Assembly: GCF_039978735.1 (NCBI RefSeq)
Contig: NZ_JBDWAS010000056.1
Coordinates: 1 to 64,000, forward strand
Source: Maricaulis sp039978735
GTDB lineage: Bacteria; Pseudomonadota; Alphaproteobacteria; Caulobacterales; Maricaulaceae
DNA length: 64,000 nucleotides
Reading direction: 5' to 3'
In this document: in pieces, positions 34,987 to 44,094 of the stretch
Numbering within the stretch: the first letter of the stretch is position 1
How the letters are laid out: each line of letters opens with the position of its first letter
Translations under genes and position numbers: made by a program
Notes under the pieces: model-generated
The model's database searches: none
What the model was told of the DNA's origin: nothing
What the model saw: the letters and a program-made list of their open reading frames with translations, nothing else

Positions 34987-36189
34987 CTAGATCACCCCCA
35001 TCGCCTTGCCCACCCTGGTGAAGGCGGCGACGGCACGGTCGATCATCTCCGGCGTGTGGGCGGCGGACATCTGGGTGCGGATGCGGGCCTTGCCCTTGGG
35101 CACCACCGGATAGAAGAAGCCGATCACATAGACGCCCTCCTCCATCAGTTTCGCCGCCATTTCCTGGGCCAGTTTCGCATCGCCCAGCATCACCGGAATG
35201 ATCGGGTGCTCGCCCGGCAGGAGATCGAAACCGGCCTCGCTCATGCCGGCGCGGAAGCGTTTGGCATTGTCGAACAGGCGCGCGCGCAGATCGTCGCCCT
35301 CAGCCACCATATCCAGCGCCTTCAGCGAGGCGCCTGCAATCGCCGGTGCCAGAGAATTGGAGAAGAGATAGGGCCGCGAGCGCTGGCGCAGCATGTCGAC
35401 GATTTCCTTGCGCGCCGCGGTGAAGCCGCCCATCGCCCCGCCCAGCGCCTTGCCCAGCGTGCCGGTGACGATGTCGATCTCGCCGAAAACACCGCAATGT
35501 TCCGGCGTGCCGCGGCCTTGTGAGCCCATGAAGCCGTGGGCGTGGCAATCATCCACCATGGTCAGCGCGTCATACTGTTTCGCCAGCCGCACGATCTCCG
35601 GCAGATTGGCGATGTAGCCGTCCATGGAAAAGACGCCGTCGGTGACGATCAGGATGTGGCGCGCGCCATCGGCCCGCGCCTGTTTCAGCTGGGTCTCCAG
35701 GTCGGCCATGTCCGAATTGGCATAGCGATAGCGCTTCGCCTTGCACAGGCGCACACCGTCGATGATGGAGGCATGGTTCAGCGCGTCGGAGATGATCGCA
35801 TCCTCCGGCCCCAAAAGCGGTTCGAACACGCCGCCATTCGCGTCGAAAGCCGCCGCATAGAGGATGGCGTCCTCGCAGCCGGCGAATTCGGCGATCTTTG
35901 CTTCCAGCTGTTTGTGCAGATCCTGGGTGCCGCAGATGAAGCGCACCGAGGCGACGCCGAAACCATGACTGTCCAGCGTCGCCTTCGCCGCCTCGATCAG
36001 CTCCGGCCGGTTGGCCAGGCCGAGATAGTTGTTGGCGCAGAAATTGATGACATGGCTCTCATCGCCATTCGCCCGCACATCGATCTCGGAGAATTGCTGC
36101 GAGGTGATGATCCGCTCGCGCTTGTAGAGCCCGTCCGCCTCGATGTTTTCCAGCTCGGCACGAAGATCGGCAAAAAAGGCGTCGGACAT
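34987..36189 (-). CDS. kbl: Glycine C-acetyltransferase (2-amino-3-ketobutyrate CoA ligase)
   Basis: 400 residues, alpha-oxoamine synthase family. The PLP lysine lies in VTGTLGKALGGAMGG. VDDCHAHGFMGSQGRGTPEH and FCANNYLGLANRPE are diagnostic. It cleaves 2-amino-3-ketobutyrate with CoA to glycine and acetyl-CoA, completing the route begun by Tdh. The kbl-tdh pair is usually adjacent; here 5.7 kb of other genes on the same strand lies between them. Confidence 0.95.
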   Translation of the reverse strand: MSDAFFADLRAELENIEADGLYKRERIITSQQFSEIDVRANGDESHVINFCANNYLGLANRPELIEAAKATLDSHGFGVASVRFICGTQDLHKQLEAKIAEFAGCEDAILYAAAFDANGGVFEPLLGPEDAIISDALNHASIIDGVRLCKAKRYRYANSDMADLETQLKQARADGARHILIVTDGVFSMDGYIANLPEIVRLAKQYDALTMVDDCHAHGFMGSQGRGTPEHCGVFGEIDIVTGTLGKALGGAMGGFTAARKEIVDMLRQRSRPYLFSNSLAPAIAGASLKALDMVAEGDDLRARLFDNAKRFRAGMSEAGFDLLPGEHPIIPVMLGDAKLAQEMAAKLMEEGVYVIGFFYPVVPKGKARIRTQMSAAHTPEMIDRAVAAFTRVGKAMGVI

Positions 36190-36243
36190 TGTGGGGCTCC
36201 TTGAGGATTCGTTGCCTTGTTTCTATTGCTCCCGATTTCCATT

Positions 36244-36365
36244 GTCATCCCGGCCTATGGATCGTCACCCTGACGAAAGTCAGGGCCCAGATCACAAAGC
36301 GCGATCGCGCCAATCGGGTTGTCGCTGCGCTCTACGATCTGGGTTCCGGCTTTCGCCGGAATGAC
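36244..36365. repeat. Inverted-repeat element (GTCATCCCGG...CCGGAATGAC)
   Basis: Its ends are inverted copies, and internal pairs include CCCAGATC/GATCTGGG and CCTGACGAAAGTCAGG. It has the same outer box as the 163-bp elements but a different interior. It lies in the 314-bp gap between kbl and hutU, which has no gene. Confidence 0.65.
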
Positions 36366-36392
36366 GGTGGTGGACGTGGACTATTCTACCAA

Positions 36393-36491
36393 TTCCCCCG
36401 GACGTGTTCCGGGGTCTGGCGTTGTCGACAACTTCGCATGACGGCCCACGCCGCCGGGCCCCGGAATTCGCTCTGCTCCTCCGGGGAAAGT
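36393..36491. repeat. Intergenic inverted-repeat element, relative of the 5442 repeat
   Basis: It begins TTCCCCCGGACGTGTTCCGGGG and ends with CCCCGGAATTCG...CTCCGGGGAA. The leading motif matches the ends of the element at 5442-5564. It occupies the rest of the kbl-hutU gap just after the hutU stop. Confidence 0.6.
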
Positions 36492-36503
36492 GGCTGTGTA
36501 AGT

Positions 36504-38174
36504 TTACACCACGCTCGGCAGATCCAGCCCCTGCTCCTTTGCGCAATCCTTCGCGATGTCATACCCCGCATCGGCATGGCGCATCACGCCCGTGCCCGGA
36601 TCGTTCCACAGCACGCGGCCGACGCGTTCGGCGGCTTCCGGTGTGCCGTCGGCCATGACGACCTGGCCGGAATGCAGGGAATAGCCCATGCCGACCCCGC
36701 CGCCATGATGCAGCGAGACCCAGGTGGCGCCGGAGGCGGTGTTGAGCAGCGCGTTGAGAAGCGGCCAGTCGGCGACGGCGTCGGAGCCGTCCATCATGCC
36801 CTCGGTTTCCCGGTTGGGGCTGGCGACCGAGCCTGAATCGAGGTGGTCGCGGCCGATCACGACGGGCGCCGAAAGCTCGCCCTTTGCCACCATCTCGTTG
36901 AAGGCCAGGCCCAGCTTGTGCCGTTCGCCCAGCCCGACCCAGCAGATCCGCGCCGGCAGACCCTGGAAGCGGATGCGCTCGCGCGCCATGTCGAGCCAGC
37001 GATGCAGGTGCGGATTGTCCGGGATGAGTTCCTTCACCTTGGCGTCGGTCTTGTAGATATCCTCCGGATCGCCCGACAGCGCCGCCCAACGGAACGGGCC
37101 GATGCCGCGGCAGAAGAGCGGGCGGATATAGGCCGGCACGAAACCGGGGAAATCGAAGGCGTTCGCAACGCCCTCATCCTGGGCCATCTGGCGAATATTA
37201 TTGCCATAATCGAGCGTCGGGATGCCCATCTCCCAGAAGTCGAGCATCGCCCTTACCTGCACGGCCATCGAGGCCTTGGCGGCTTTCTCGACGGCGGCGG
37301 GATCGCTCTCGCGCTTCTCGTCCCATTCGGCCAGCGTCCAGCCGGCGGGCAGATAGCCATTGACCGGATCGTGGGCCGAGGTCTGGTCGGTGACCATGTC
37401 CGGCCTGATGCCGCGCCTGACGAGTTCCGGGAAGACCTCGGCGGCATTGCCCAGCAGGCCGACCGAGACGGCTTCCTTCTTCGCGACGGCCTCGTTGATG
37501 ATGGCCATGGCCTCGTCCAGCGTGTCGGCCTTGCGGTCGAGATAGCCGGTCTTCAGACGCATCTCGATCCGGCTCGGCTGGCATTCCACGGCCAGCATGG
37601 AGGCGCCCGCCATGGTCGCGGCAAGCGGCTGGGCGCCGCCCATCCCGCCCAGACCGCCGGTCAGGATCCAGCGGCCGGCCAGATCGCCGTCATAGTGCTG
37701 GCGGCCGGCCTCGACGAAGGTCTCGTAGGTGCCCTGAACGATGCCCTGCGAGCCGATATAGATCCACGACCCGGCCGTCATCTGGCCGTACATCATGAGC
37801 CCCTTCTTATCGAGCTCGCGGAAATGGTCCCAGTTTGCCCAGTGGGGCACGAGATTGGAGTTGGCGATCAGCACGCGCGGCGCGTCCCTGTGGGTGCGGA
37901 ACACGCCCACCGGCTTGCCGGACTGGACCAGCAGCGTCTCGTCTTCCTTCAACCGTTTCAGGGTCGCAACGATCCGGTCGAAACTCTCCCAGTCGCGCGC
38001 GGCCCGGCCGATCCCGCCATAGACGACCAGTTCTTCCGGCTTCTCGGCCACTTCAGGGTCGAGATTGTTCATCAGCATACGCAGCGGCGCCTCGGCCGCC
38101 CAGTGGGTGGCGTCGAGTTCGCTGCCGTGCCTGGCGCGGATGATGCGGGAATTGTCGCGGCGGGTCTGGGTCAA
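36504..38174 (-). CDS. hutU: Urocanate hydratase
   Basis: 556 residues, normal length. It has NNLDPEVAEKPEELVVYGGIGRAARDWESFD, GGLGGMGGAQPLAATMAG (NAD site) and FCRGIGPFRW near the active-site Cys. It converts urocanate to imidazolonepropionate, using NAD as an electrophile. It is last in the hutI-hutH-hutG-hutU arm, 1 nt after hutG. Confidence 0.96.
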   Translation of the reverse strand: MTQTRRDNSRIIRARHGSELDATHWAAEAPLRMLMNNLDPEVAEKPEELVVYGGIGRAARDWESFDRIVATLKRLKEDETLLVQSGKPVGVFRTHRDAPRVLIANSNLVPHWANWDHFRELDKKGLMMYGQMTAGSWIYIGSQGIVQGTYETFVEAGRQHYDGDLAGRWILTGGLGGMGGAQPLAATMAGASMLAVECQPSRIEMRLKTGYLDRKADTLDEAMAIINEAVAKKEAVSVGLLGNAAEVFPELVRRGIRPDMVTDQTSAHDPVNGYLPAGWTLAEWDEKRESDPAAVEKAAKASMAVQVRAMLDFWEMGIPTLDYGNNIRQMAQDEGVANAFDFPGFVPAYIRPLFCRGIGPFRWAALSGDPEDIYKTDAKVKELIPDNPHLHRWLDMARERIRFQGLPARICWVGLGERHKLGLAFNEMVAKGELSAPVVIGRDHLDSGSVASPNRETEGMMDGSDAVADWPLLNALLNTASGATWVSLHHGGGVGMGYSLHSGQVVMADGTPEAAERVGRVLWNDPGTGVMRHADAGYDIAKDCAKEQGLDLPSVV

Positions 38175-38175
38175 C

Positions 38176-38988
38176 TTACTTTACCTCTCCGGAATAGAGC
38201 ATCGCGGCCGCCTTCAGGGCCGCCTTCATTGTGTCCTTGAGCGCCAGGCGCAGCCTGCCCGCCTTGTCTTCGCTGAATGTCCAGGGCTCGCCCTCGTCCA
38301 TGTAGGCCGACTGGGCGAGTTCCATCTGCAGGGCATGCACGTTGAGCCCCGGGCGGCCATAGGCGCGCGTGATCCAGCCGCCCTTGAAGCGGCCGTTGAC
38401 GATGGAGGCATAGTCCTCGTGATCCATCATCGCCTTCACCGCCCAGCGCTCGATGGTCCGGTCGCAGCTCTCCCCGCCATTCGTGCCCAGATTGAGATCC
38501 GGCAGCACGCCCTCGAACAGGCGCGGCACTTCATCGAGGATGGAATGCGCGTCCCACAGCACGACATAGCCGTGCTCCATGCGCACCTTGACGATCATCT
38601 CGGTCAGGGCGCGGTGGTAGGGATCGTAGTACTCGGTGCGGCGCTGTTCGATCTCGTCCTCGTCCGGCTCCTCGCCCGGCCGGTAGACCGGCGACCCGTC
38701 GAACAATGTCGTCGGCACCAGTTCCGTCGTGGCCTGGCCGGGATAGAGCGAGGCGCCCGTCGGGTCGCGATTGAGATCGATGACATAGCGCGAATGGGTG
38801 GCTCGGATCGTGCTGGCGCCGAGTTCGTCGAGAAAATCGTAGAGTTCCGGCACATGCCAGTCCGTGTCCGGCAGGCCGCGTGCCGCCCCGGTCATCCGCT
38901 CGGCCATTCCGTCGGGCAGATGGGTTCCCGAATGCGGCATGGACACGATCAGCGGCGAGCTTCCGCGTTTCTCGAAGAAGACATTCAT
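38176..38988 (-). CDS. hutG: N-formylglutamate deformylase
   Basis: 270 residues of the FGase (PF05013-type) family, with SMPHSGTHLPDG, DWHVPELYDF, VIDLNRDPTGASLYPGQ and HALQMELAQSAYM. It hydrolyses N-formylglutamate to glutamate and formate, the last step after HutF. It directly follows hutH (stop-start abutting) in the operon. Confidence 0.93.
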   Translation of the reverse strand: MNVFFEKRGSSPLIVSMPHSGTHLPDGMAERMTGAARGLPDTDWHVPELYDFLDELGASTIRATHSRYVIDLNRDPTGASLYPGQATTELVPTTLFDGSPVYRPGEEPDEDEIEQRRTEYYDPYHRALTEMIVKVRMEHGYVVLWDAHSILDEVPRLFEGVLPDLNLGTNGGESCDRTIERWAVKAMMDHEDYASIVNGRFKGGWITRAYGRPGLNVHALQMELAQSAYMDEGEPWTFSEDKAGRLRLALKDTMKAALKAAAMLYSGEVK

Positions 38989-40518
38989 CTAGGCAATCCC
39001 GGGCAATTCACCCGCTGCCGCGACGAGCCCCCTGCCCGTCACCAGGCGGCGGGCACTGGCGATATCGGACGCAAAATAGCGGTCGTCGCCGTAGGCGGGA
39101 ACCGCCTCGCGCAAACATCTCCGCACGGCCTCGAGCCGCGGCGATGAGGTCAGCCCGTGGTGGAACTCCATCCCCTGCACGGCGGACAGCGTCTCGATCG
39201 CCACCACATTGTGCAGGTTCTCCGCCATTTTCAGGAGGCGGAAGGCGCCATGCGTGGCCATGGAGACATGGTCTTCCTGGTTGGCCGAGGTTGGAATGCT
39301 GTCGACCGAGGCCGGATACGCCTTCTGCTTGTTCTCCGAGACCAGCGCCGCGGCCGTGACATGGGCGATCATGAAGCCGGAATTGATGCCCGGATTGGGC
39401 GTCAGGAAAGCCGGCAGGCCGGAAACGGCCGGATCGGTCAGCAGCGCCACGCGCCGCTCGCAGATCGAGCCGATCTCGCAGGCCGCCATGGCGATCTGGT
39501 CGGCGGCGAAAGCCACCGGTTCGGCGTGGAAATTGCCGCCGGAGATCGCTTCGCCGGTATCGGTGAAGACCAGCGGATTGTCGGTGACGGCATTGGCTTC
39601 GCGTTCCAGCACCTGGCCGGCCTGGCGCAGAAGGTCCAGCACGGCGCCCATCACCTGTGGCTGGCAGCGCAGGCAGTACGGGTCCTGGATCTTGTCGCAA
39701 TTCTCGTGGCTGGCGAGGATGCCGGACCCTTCGAGCAAACCGCGCAGCGCGCCCGCCACATCGATCTGGCCGGGATGACCGCGCAGCTGGTGGATGCGCG
39801 GATCGAACGGCGCCACCGAGCCCTTGGCCGCCTCGACCGACAGCGCGCCGGACAGCAGCGCCGCCTGGAAACCGCTTTCCACCTCGAACAGGCCGGCCAG
39901 TGCCAGCGCCGTCGAAGCCTGGGTCCCGTTCAGAAGCGCCAATCCTTCCTTGGGGCCCAGCCGGACCGGTTCCAGCCCGGCCTTTTTCAGCGCGTCCGCA
40001 GCCGGCAGGCGCTCGCCCTTGTACGTCGCCTCGCCGGCGCCGATCAGGGCGGCGGACATGTGGGCCAGCGGTGCGAGATCGCCCGAGGCCCCGACCGAGC
40101 CCTGGGACGGGATCACCGGCAGCACGCCGGTGTCCAGCATCGCCTGGATCGCCGCGATCGTGGTCCAGCGCACGCCCGAGGCACCGCGGGCCAGCGACGC
40201 CATTTTCAGCGCCAGGATCAGGCGTACGACCGGTTCGGGCAGCGCATCGCCGACGCCGGCGGCATGCGACAGCACCAGTCTTTCCTGCAGCGTCGCCAGT
40301 TCCTCATTGGCGATCCGGGTCTGGGCCAGCTTGCCGAAACCGGTATTGAGCCCGTAGACCGCCCGGCCCGAAGCGATGAGATCGTCGACAGTCTGCGCAG
40401 CGGCATCGACATCCGCTTTCGCGGCCGGATCGATGGTCACGCCGGCACCGCGCCAGATTGCGGCCCAGTCGGCCAGGGTCATCCTGCCGGGGGTTACGGT
40501 CACCGAACTCACAGCCAT
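38989..40518 (-). CDS. hutH: Histidine ammonia-lyase
   Basis: 509 residues from the ATG at 40518, with a strong GGAGGAGA site. The MIO cofactor tripeptide Ala-Ser-Gly is at 144-146 (SVGASGDLAPL). YGLNTGFGKLA and the C-terminal QEDHVSMATHGAFR complete the identification. It deaminates histidine to urocanate. It overlaps the end of hutI by 10 nt. Confidence 0.96.
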   Translation of the reverse strand: MAVSSVTVTPGRMTLADWAAIWRGAGVTIDPAAKADVDAAAQTVDDLIASGRAVYGLNTGFGKLAQTRIANEELATLQERLVLSHAAGVGDALPEPVVRLILALKMASLARGASGVRWTTIAAIQAMLDTGVLPVIPSQGSVGASGDLAPLAHMSAALIGAGEATYKGERLPAADALKKAGLEPVRLGPKEGLALLNGTQASTALALAGLFEVESGFQAALLSGALSVEAAKGSVAPFDPRIHQLRGHPGQIDVAGALRGLLEGSGILASHENCDKIQDPYCLRCQPQVMGAVLDLLRQAGQVLEREANAVTDNPLVFTDTGEAISGGNFHAEPVAFAADQIAMAACEIGSICERRVALLTDPAVSGLPAFLTPNPGINSGFMIAHVTAAALVSENKQKAYPASVDSIPTSANQEDHVSMATHGAFRLLKMAENLHNVVAIETLSAVQGMEFHHGLTSSPRLEAVRRCLREAVPAYGDDRYFASDIASARRLVTGRGLVAAAGELPGIA

Positions 40519-41717
40519 TCTCCTCCCAGGATACGGCCATGCAGGGGCCGTTTTCCGATCCATTGAACCAGTTCCGCCGGACGCTCGATGTCCCAGACAG
40601 CCAGATCCGCCACCTTGCCGGCCTCGATCGTGCCGATCTCGCCGGCTAGACCCAGCGCCCGTGCGCCCTCGCGGGTAATGCCGGCGATCGCCTCCTCCAC
40701 GGTCAGGTGGAAGAGCGTGCAGGCCATGTTGGCGGCCGTCAGCAGCGAGACGAGCGGCGAGGTGCCCGGATTGGCGTCGGTCGCCACGGCCATCGGCACA
40801 CCGGCCGCGCGCATCGCCTCGACCGGCGGTCTTTGCGTCTCGCGCAGGGCATAGAAGGCGCCGGGCAGCAGCACGCCCACCGTGCCCGCCCTGCCCATCG
40901 CGGCAATGCCCGCCTCATTCGTGTATTCGATATGGTCCGCCGACAGGCCGCCGAACTCGGCGACCAGCTGGCCGCCGCCGGTATCGGAGAGCTGGTCGGC
41001 ATGCAGTTTCACCGGCAGGCCGGCCGCCTTGGCGGCAATGAACAGGCGGCGCGTCTCTTCCGGCGAGAAGGCAATGGCCTCGCAATAGGCGTCGACCGCA
41101 TCGGCCAGACCCGTCCGCGCGGCCTCGCGCACCAGCGGGATGCAGACCTCGTCGATATAGGCGCCCGAGCGGCCCTCATACTCCACCGGCACGGTGTGCG
41201 CCGCCAGCAGGGTCGCGGAAATGCGCATGCCTGAGGCCAGGCCGACGCCGCGCGCCGCCTTCAGCTGCGCCAGCTCGCTGTCATGCGTGAGGCCATAGCC
41301 CGACTTGATCTCGACCGTACCGACACCCTCCTGGGCATAGGCATCCAGCCGCGACAGCGCCCCGGCAGCCAGCTCGGCCGCACCGGCCTTGCGCGTCGCC
41401 TCGACCGTCTTGCGGATCCCGCCGCCCGCGCGGGCGATGGCGGCATAATCCTCGCCCGCCAGCTTGCGCTCATACTCGTCCGAGCGGTCGCCGGCGAAGA
41501 CGAGATGGGTGTGACAGTCGACCAGGGCCGGCGTGATCCAGCGCCCGTCCATATTCTCGGTGACAGCGGCCTCGCCCGGCACTTGCGACATGGGCCCGGC
41601 CCAGGCGATGCGGTCGCCAGAAATCCCGATCGCGCCGCCCTCGATAGCGCCATAGGCGGCACCGCCCGGCACCATTGTCGCCAGGCGCGCATTCGTGAGA
41701 AGACGGTCGAATTGCAT
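40509..41717 (-). CDS. hutI: Imidazolonepropionase
   Basis: 402 residues from the ATG at 41717. An amidohydrolase with the metal motif VDCHTHLVFAGDRSDEY, then KLHADQLSDTGG and the distal Asp region ATDANPGTSPL. It hydrolyses 4-imidazolone-5-propionate to N-formimino-glutamate. It is first in the minus-strand hut arm, divergent from hutF across a 78-bp region with a HutC-type operator. Confidence 0.96.
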   Translation of the reverse strand: MQFDRLLTNARLATMVPGGAAYGAIEGGAIGISGDRIAWAGPMSQVPGEAAVTENMDGRWITPALVDCHTHLVFAGDRSDEYERKLAGEDYAAIARAGGGIRKTVEATRKAGAAELAAGALSRLDAYAQEGVGTVEIKSGYGLTHDSELAQLKAARGVGLASGMRISATLLAAHTVPVEYEGRSGAYIDEVCIPLVREAARTGLADAVDAYCEAIAFSPEETRRLFIAAKAAGLPVKLHADQLSDTGGGQLVAEFGGLSADHIEYTNEAGIAAMGRAGTVGVLLPGAFYALRETQRPPVEAMRAAGVPMAVATDANPGTSPLVSLLTAANMACTLFHLTVEEAIAGITREGARALGLAGEIGTIEAGKVADLAVWDIERPAELVQWIGKRPLHGRILGGEWL

Positions 41718-41740
41718 GGGACGGCCTTTGCATGCGGCTA

Positions 41741-41754
41741 ATTGTCTATACAAT
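41741..41754. promoter_or_regulatory. Probable HutC operator (ATTGT-CTAT-ACAAT)
   Basis: ATTGTCTATACAAT is a dyad with 5-bp arms. Its core GTCTATAC (41744-41751) fits the GTMTAKAC pattern known for HutC-subfamily GntR sites. It is centred in the 78-bp divergent region between hutI and hutF, so one site could control both arms, with relief by urocanate as known for HutC. Confidence 0.78.
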
Positions 41755-41795
41755 AAAATCCTCAAACCGAGTCTGTCCAGCGGGGTCATGCCGCC

Positions 41796-43163
41796 ATGGC
41801 TGAATTTTACTGCCAGTCCGCCCTCCTGCCCGATGGCTGGGCCGATGGCGTTACGATCCGTGTCGACGAAGCCGGCCTGATCGCCGATATCCGTCCCGGC
41901 ACATCGCCCGCCAAGGACGCGACCCGGCTGGGCACTGTGGTGCCGGGCCTCGCCAATCTGCACTCGCACAGCTTCCAGCGCGCCATGGCCGGCCTCACCG
42001 AGCGCCGTGGCGAGGGCGAGGACAGTTTCTGGTCCTGGCGGCAATTGATGTACGCCTTCAACGACCGCCTCACCCCGGACCATGTCGAGGCGATTGCCGC
42101 CTGGGTGCAGGTGGAGATGCTGGAGAGCGGTTTCACCTCTGCCGGCGAGTTCCACTATCTCCATCACGGCCCCGACGGCACGCCCTATGACGACCGCGCC
42201 GAGATGGCCGGGCGGATCTGCGCCGCCGCCGCCTCAACCGGTATCGCCCTCACCCTGCTGCCCGTCTATTACCGCTATAGCGGTTTCAACGCCGCCCCGG
42301 CCAGCCATGGCCAGCGGCGCTTCCTGCACGATCCGGACAGCTATGCCGCCCTCATCGAGGCTGCGCGGAGGCATGTCGCAGCCCTGCCCCATGCGCGACT
42401 GGGCCTGGCGCCGCACTCCCTGCGCGCCGCCCCCGTTAAGGATATTTCTGCCATTCTGCCACTTGTGGAAAACGCCCCGCTCCACATCCATATTGCCGAG
42501 CAGACACAAGAGGTTGAGGACTGTCTCGCCGCGACGGGACAGCGCCCGGTCGCCCATCTGATGGACCATGTCGCGGTTAACGCCGACTGGTGCCTCGTCC
42601 ACGCGACCCATATGGGCGCCGATGAAACAACCGCCCTCGCCCGCTCCGGCGCCGTGGCCGGCCTGTGCCCGCTCACCGAGGCCAATCTGGGCGACGGGCT
42701 CTTTCCGGCGCGGGCCTATCTCGAGGCCGGCGGCCGGATCGGTATCGGCTCGGACAGCCATATCCGCATCGATCTTGCCGAGGAGCTGCGCCTGCTGGAA
42801 TACGGCGTCCGCCTGACCGCCCGCCGCCGCAATGCCCTCGCCGCCCCCGGCCGCTCGACCGGCCGCACCCTGTTCGAGGCCGCCCTCGCCGGCGGGGCCC
42901 GGGCCCTGAAACAGCCCGCCGCCGGTCTCACCCCTGGCCAGCGCGCCGATTTCGTCGAACTGGACACGGAAAATCCGCATCTGACGGGACGATCTGCGGA
43001 CGCCTTGCTGGACAGCTGGATATTCTGCGGCGACAAGGGGTGTGTCCGCTCGGTGCATGTCGGAGGGCAGGCGCAGGTGACAGCAGGCCGCGCCCGGGCG
43101 CGCGAAAGCGCGCTCGCCGCCTATCGCACCGCCATTGCGGACCTGCTGCACGGAGGGGGCTGA
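41796..43163 (+). CDS. hutF: Formimidoylglutamate deiminase
   Basis: 455 residues. An amidohydrolase beginning MAEFYCQSALLPDGWADGV, with NLHSHSFQRAMAGLTER (metal site), HIHIAEQTQEVEDC and GSDSHIRIDL. It deaminates N-formimino-glutamate to N-formylglutamate, the substrate of HutG. Its presence with HutG defines the five-step pathway. The TGA overlaps the hutC ATG (TGATG-type overlap at 43161-43165). Confidence 0.95.
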   Translation: MAEFYCQSALLPDGWADGVTIRVDEAGLIADIRPGTSPAKDATRLGTVVPGLANLHSHSFQRAMAGLTERRGEGEDSFWSWRQLMYAFNDRLTPDHVEAIAAWVQVEMLESGFTSAGEFHYLHHGPDGTPYDDRAEMAGRICAAAASTGIALTLLPVYYRYSGFNAAPASHGQRRFLHDPDSYAALIEAARRHVAALPHARLGLAPHSLRAAPVKDISAILPLVENAPLHIHIAEQTQEVEDCLAATGQRPVAHLMDHVAVNADWCLVHATHMGADETTALARSGAVAGLCPLTEANLGDGLFPARAYLEAGGRIGIGSDSHIRIDLAEELRLLEYGVRLTARRRNALAAPGRSTGRTLFEAALAGGARALKQPAAGLTPGQRADFVELDTENPHLTGRSADALLDSWIFCGDKGCVRSVHVGGQAQVTAGRARARESALAAYRTAIADLLHGGG

Positions 43164-43900
43164 TGCCGCAGATCGAGGCCATCGAACTGGACGGACACGG
43201 ACCGGTCTACGACCAGATCAAGCGCGCCGTGACGGCGCAGATCCGGTCCGGGGCGTGGAAGCCGGGCGACCGCCTGCCCTCGGAAGCCGACCTGTCCCGA
43301 TCGCTCGCCACGGCCCGCATGACGGTCAACCGCGCCCTGCGTGAGCTGACCGAGGACGGCCTGCTGGTCCGCCGCCGCCGCGCCGGGACCTTCGTGGCCC
43401 AGCCAGACGCCCCCGCCGCCCTGCTGAAGATCGTCGACATGGCCAAGGCCATTCCCGCTCGCGGCCAGGCCTATGGCTATATCTGCGAGACCGACGATAC
43501 GGTGCCCGCCTCGCCCGGGATCGCGAAAGCCATGCGCCTGCCGCCCGGCGCCCGCCTGCAGCATGTGGAATGCCTGCACACGGCCGATGGCGAGATCGTC
43601 GAGTTCGAGGAACGCTGGATCAATCTCGCCCTTCTGCCCGGCGCCGCCCAGGCCGGTTTCGACACGGAAGGCCCCGGCGGCTGGCTGCTGCGCGCCGCAC
43701 CCTGGACCGAAGCCGAACACACGGTCTCCGCCGTCAATGCCGATGCAGACCTGGCCCGCCGTCTCGGCGTCGAGCCCGGCGCGGCCTGCCTGGTGCTGGA
43801 ACGCCGCACCTTCCAGGGCCAGGACGTCGTCACCTATGCCCGCCTCACCCATCCCGGCTCACGCCACTCGATGACCGAACGCTTCAGCCCGCAGGGATGA
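43163..43900 (+). CDS. hutC: Histidine utilisation repressor HutC (GntR family)
   Basis: 245 residues from the ATG at 43163, with GGAGGGGG upstream. The GntR winged helix is GPVYDQIKRAVTAQIRSGAWKPGDRLPSEADLSRSL, followed by a UTRA ligand domain (ERWINLALLPGAAQAGF). It is expected to repress the hut genes and respond to urocanate. A GTCTATAC-type site lies in the hutI/hutF intergenic region, and hutC follows hutF, so it would repress itself. Confidence 0.93.
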   Translation: MPQIEAIELDGHGPVYDQIKRAVTAQIRSGAWKPGDRLPSEADLSRSLATARMTVNRALRELTEDGLLVRRRRAGTFVAQPDAPAALLKIVDMAKAIPARGQAYGYICETDDTVPASPGIAKAMRLPPGARLQHVECLHTADGEIVEFEERWINLALLPGAAQAGFDTEGPGGWLLRAAPWTEAEHTVSAVNADADLARRLGVEPGAACLVLERRTFQGQDVVTYARLTHPGSRHSMTERFSPQG

Positions 43901-43913
43901 GGCGCACCACGCT

Positions 43914-44076
43914 GTCATCCCGGATGGATGCCCGGCCTTGAGCCGGGCGCAAGTCCGGGACCCATAATCCCGGTGCTCGCTAGCCTGTCTCAACTGTCGA
44001 GCCTGCTTCGGCCGCCAGCGCGCGTATAGGCCCCGGCCCTGCGCCCCGCCTGCGCGGGGCATTCGGCCGGGATGAC
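43914..44076. repeat. 163-bp inverted-repeat element, copy B
   Basis: Same 163-bp length and 10-bp ends (GTCATCCCGG / CCGGGATGAC) as copy A at 30277-30439. Aligned as its reverse complement, it shares blocks such as GGATTATGGGTCCCGGAC and GGCCGGGCAT, so it is inverted relative to copy A. The centre differs. It occupies the gap between convergent hutC and the serine hydrolase gene. Confidence 0.75.
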
Positions 44077-44094
44077 AAGGCTGAGGCTCTGCCC

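Noticed and set aside
36244..36491. CRISPR array
   Set aside because: The repeats are two different palindromic elements without regular spacing or equal spacers, and no cas genes are present.
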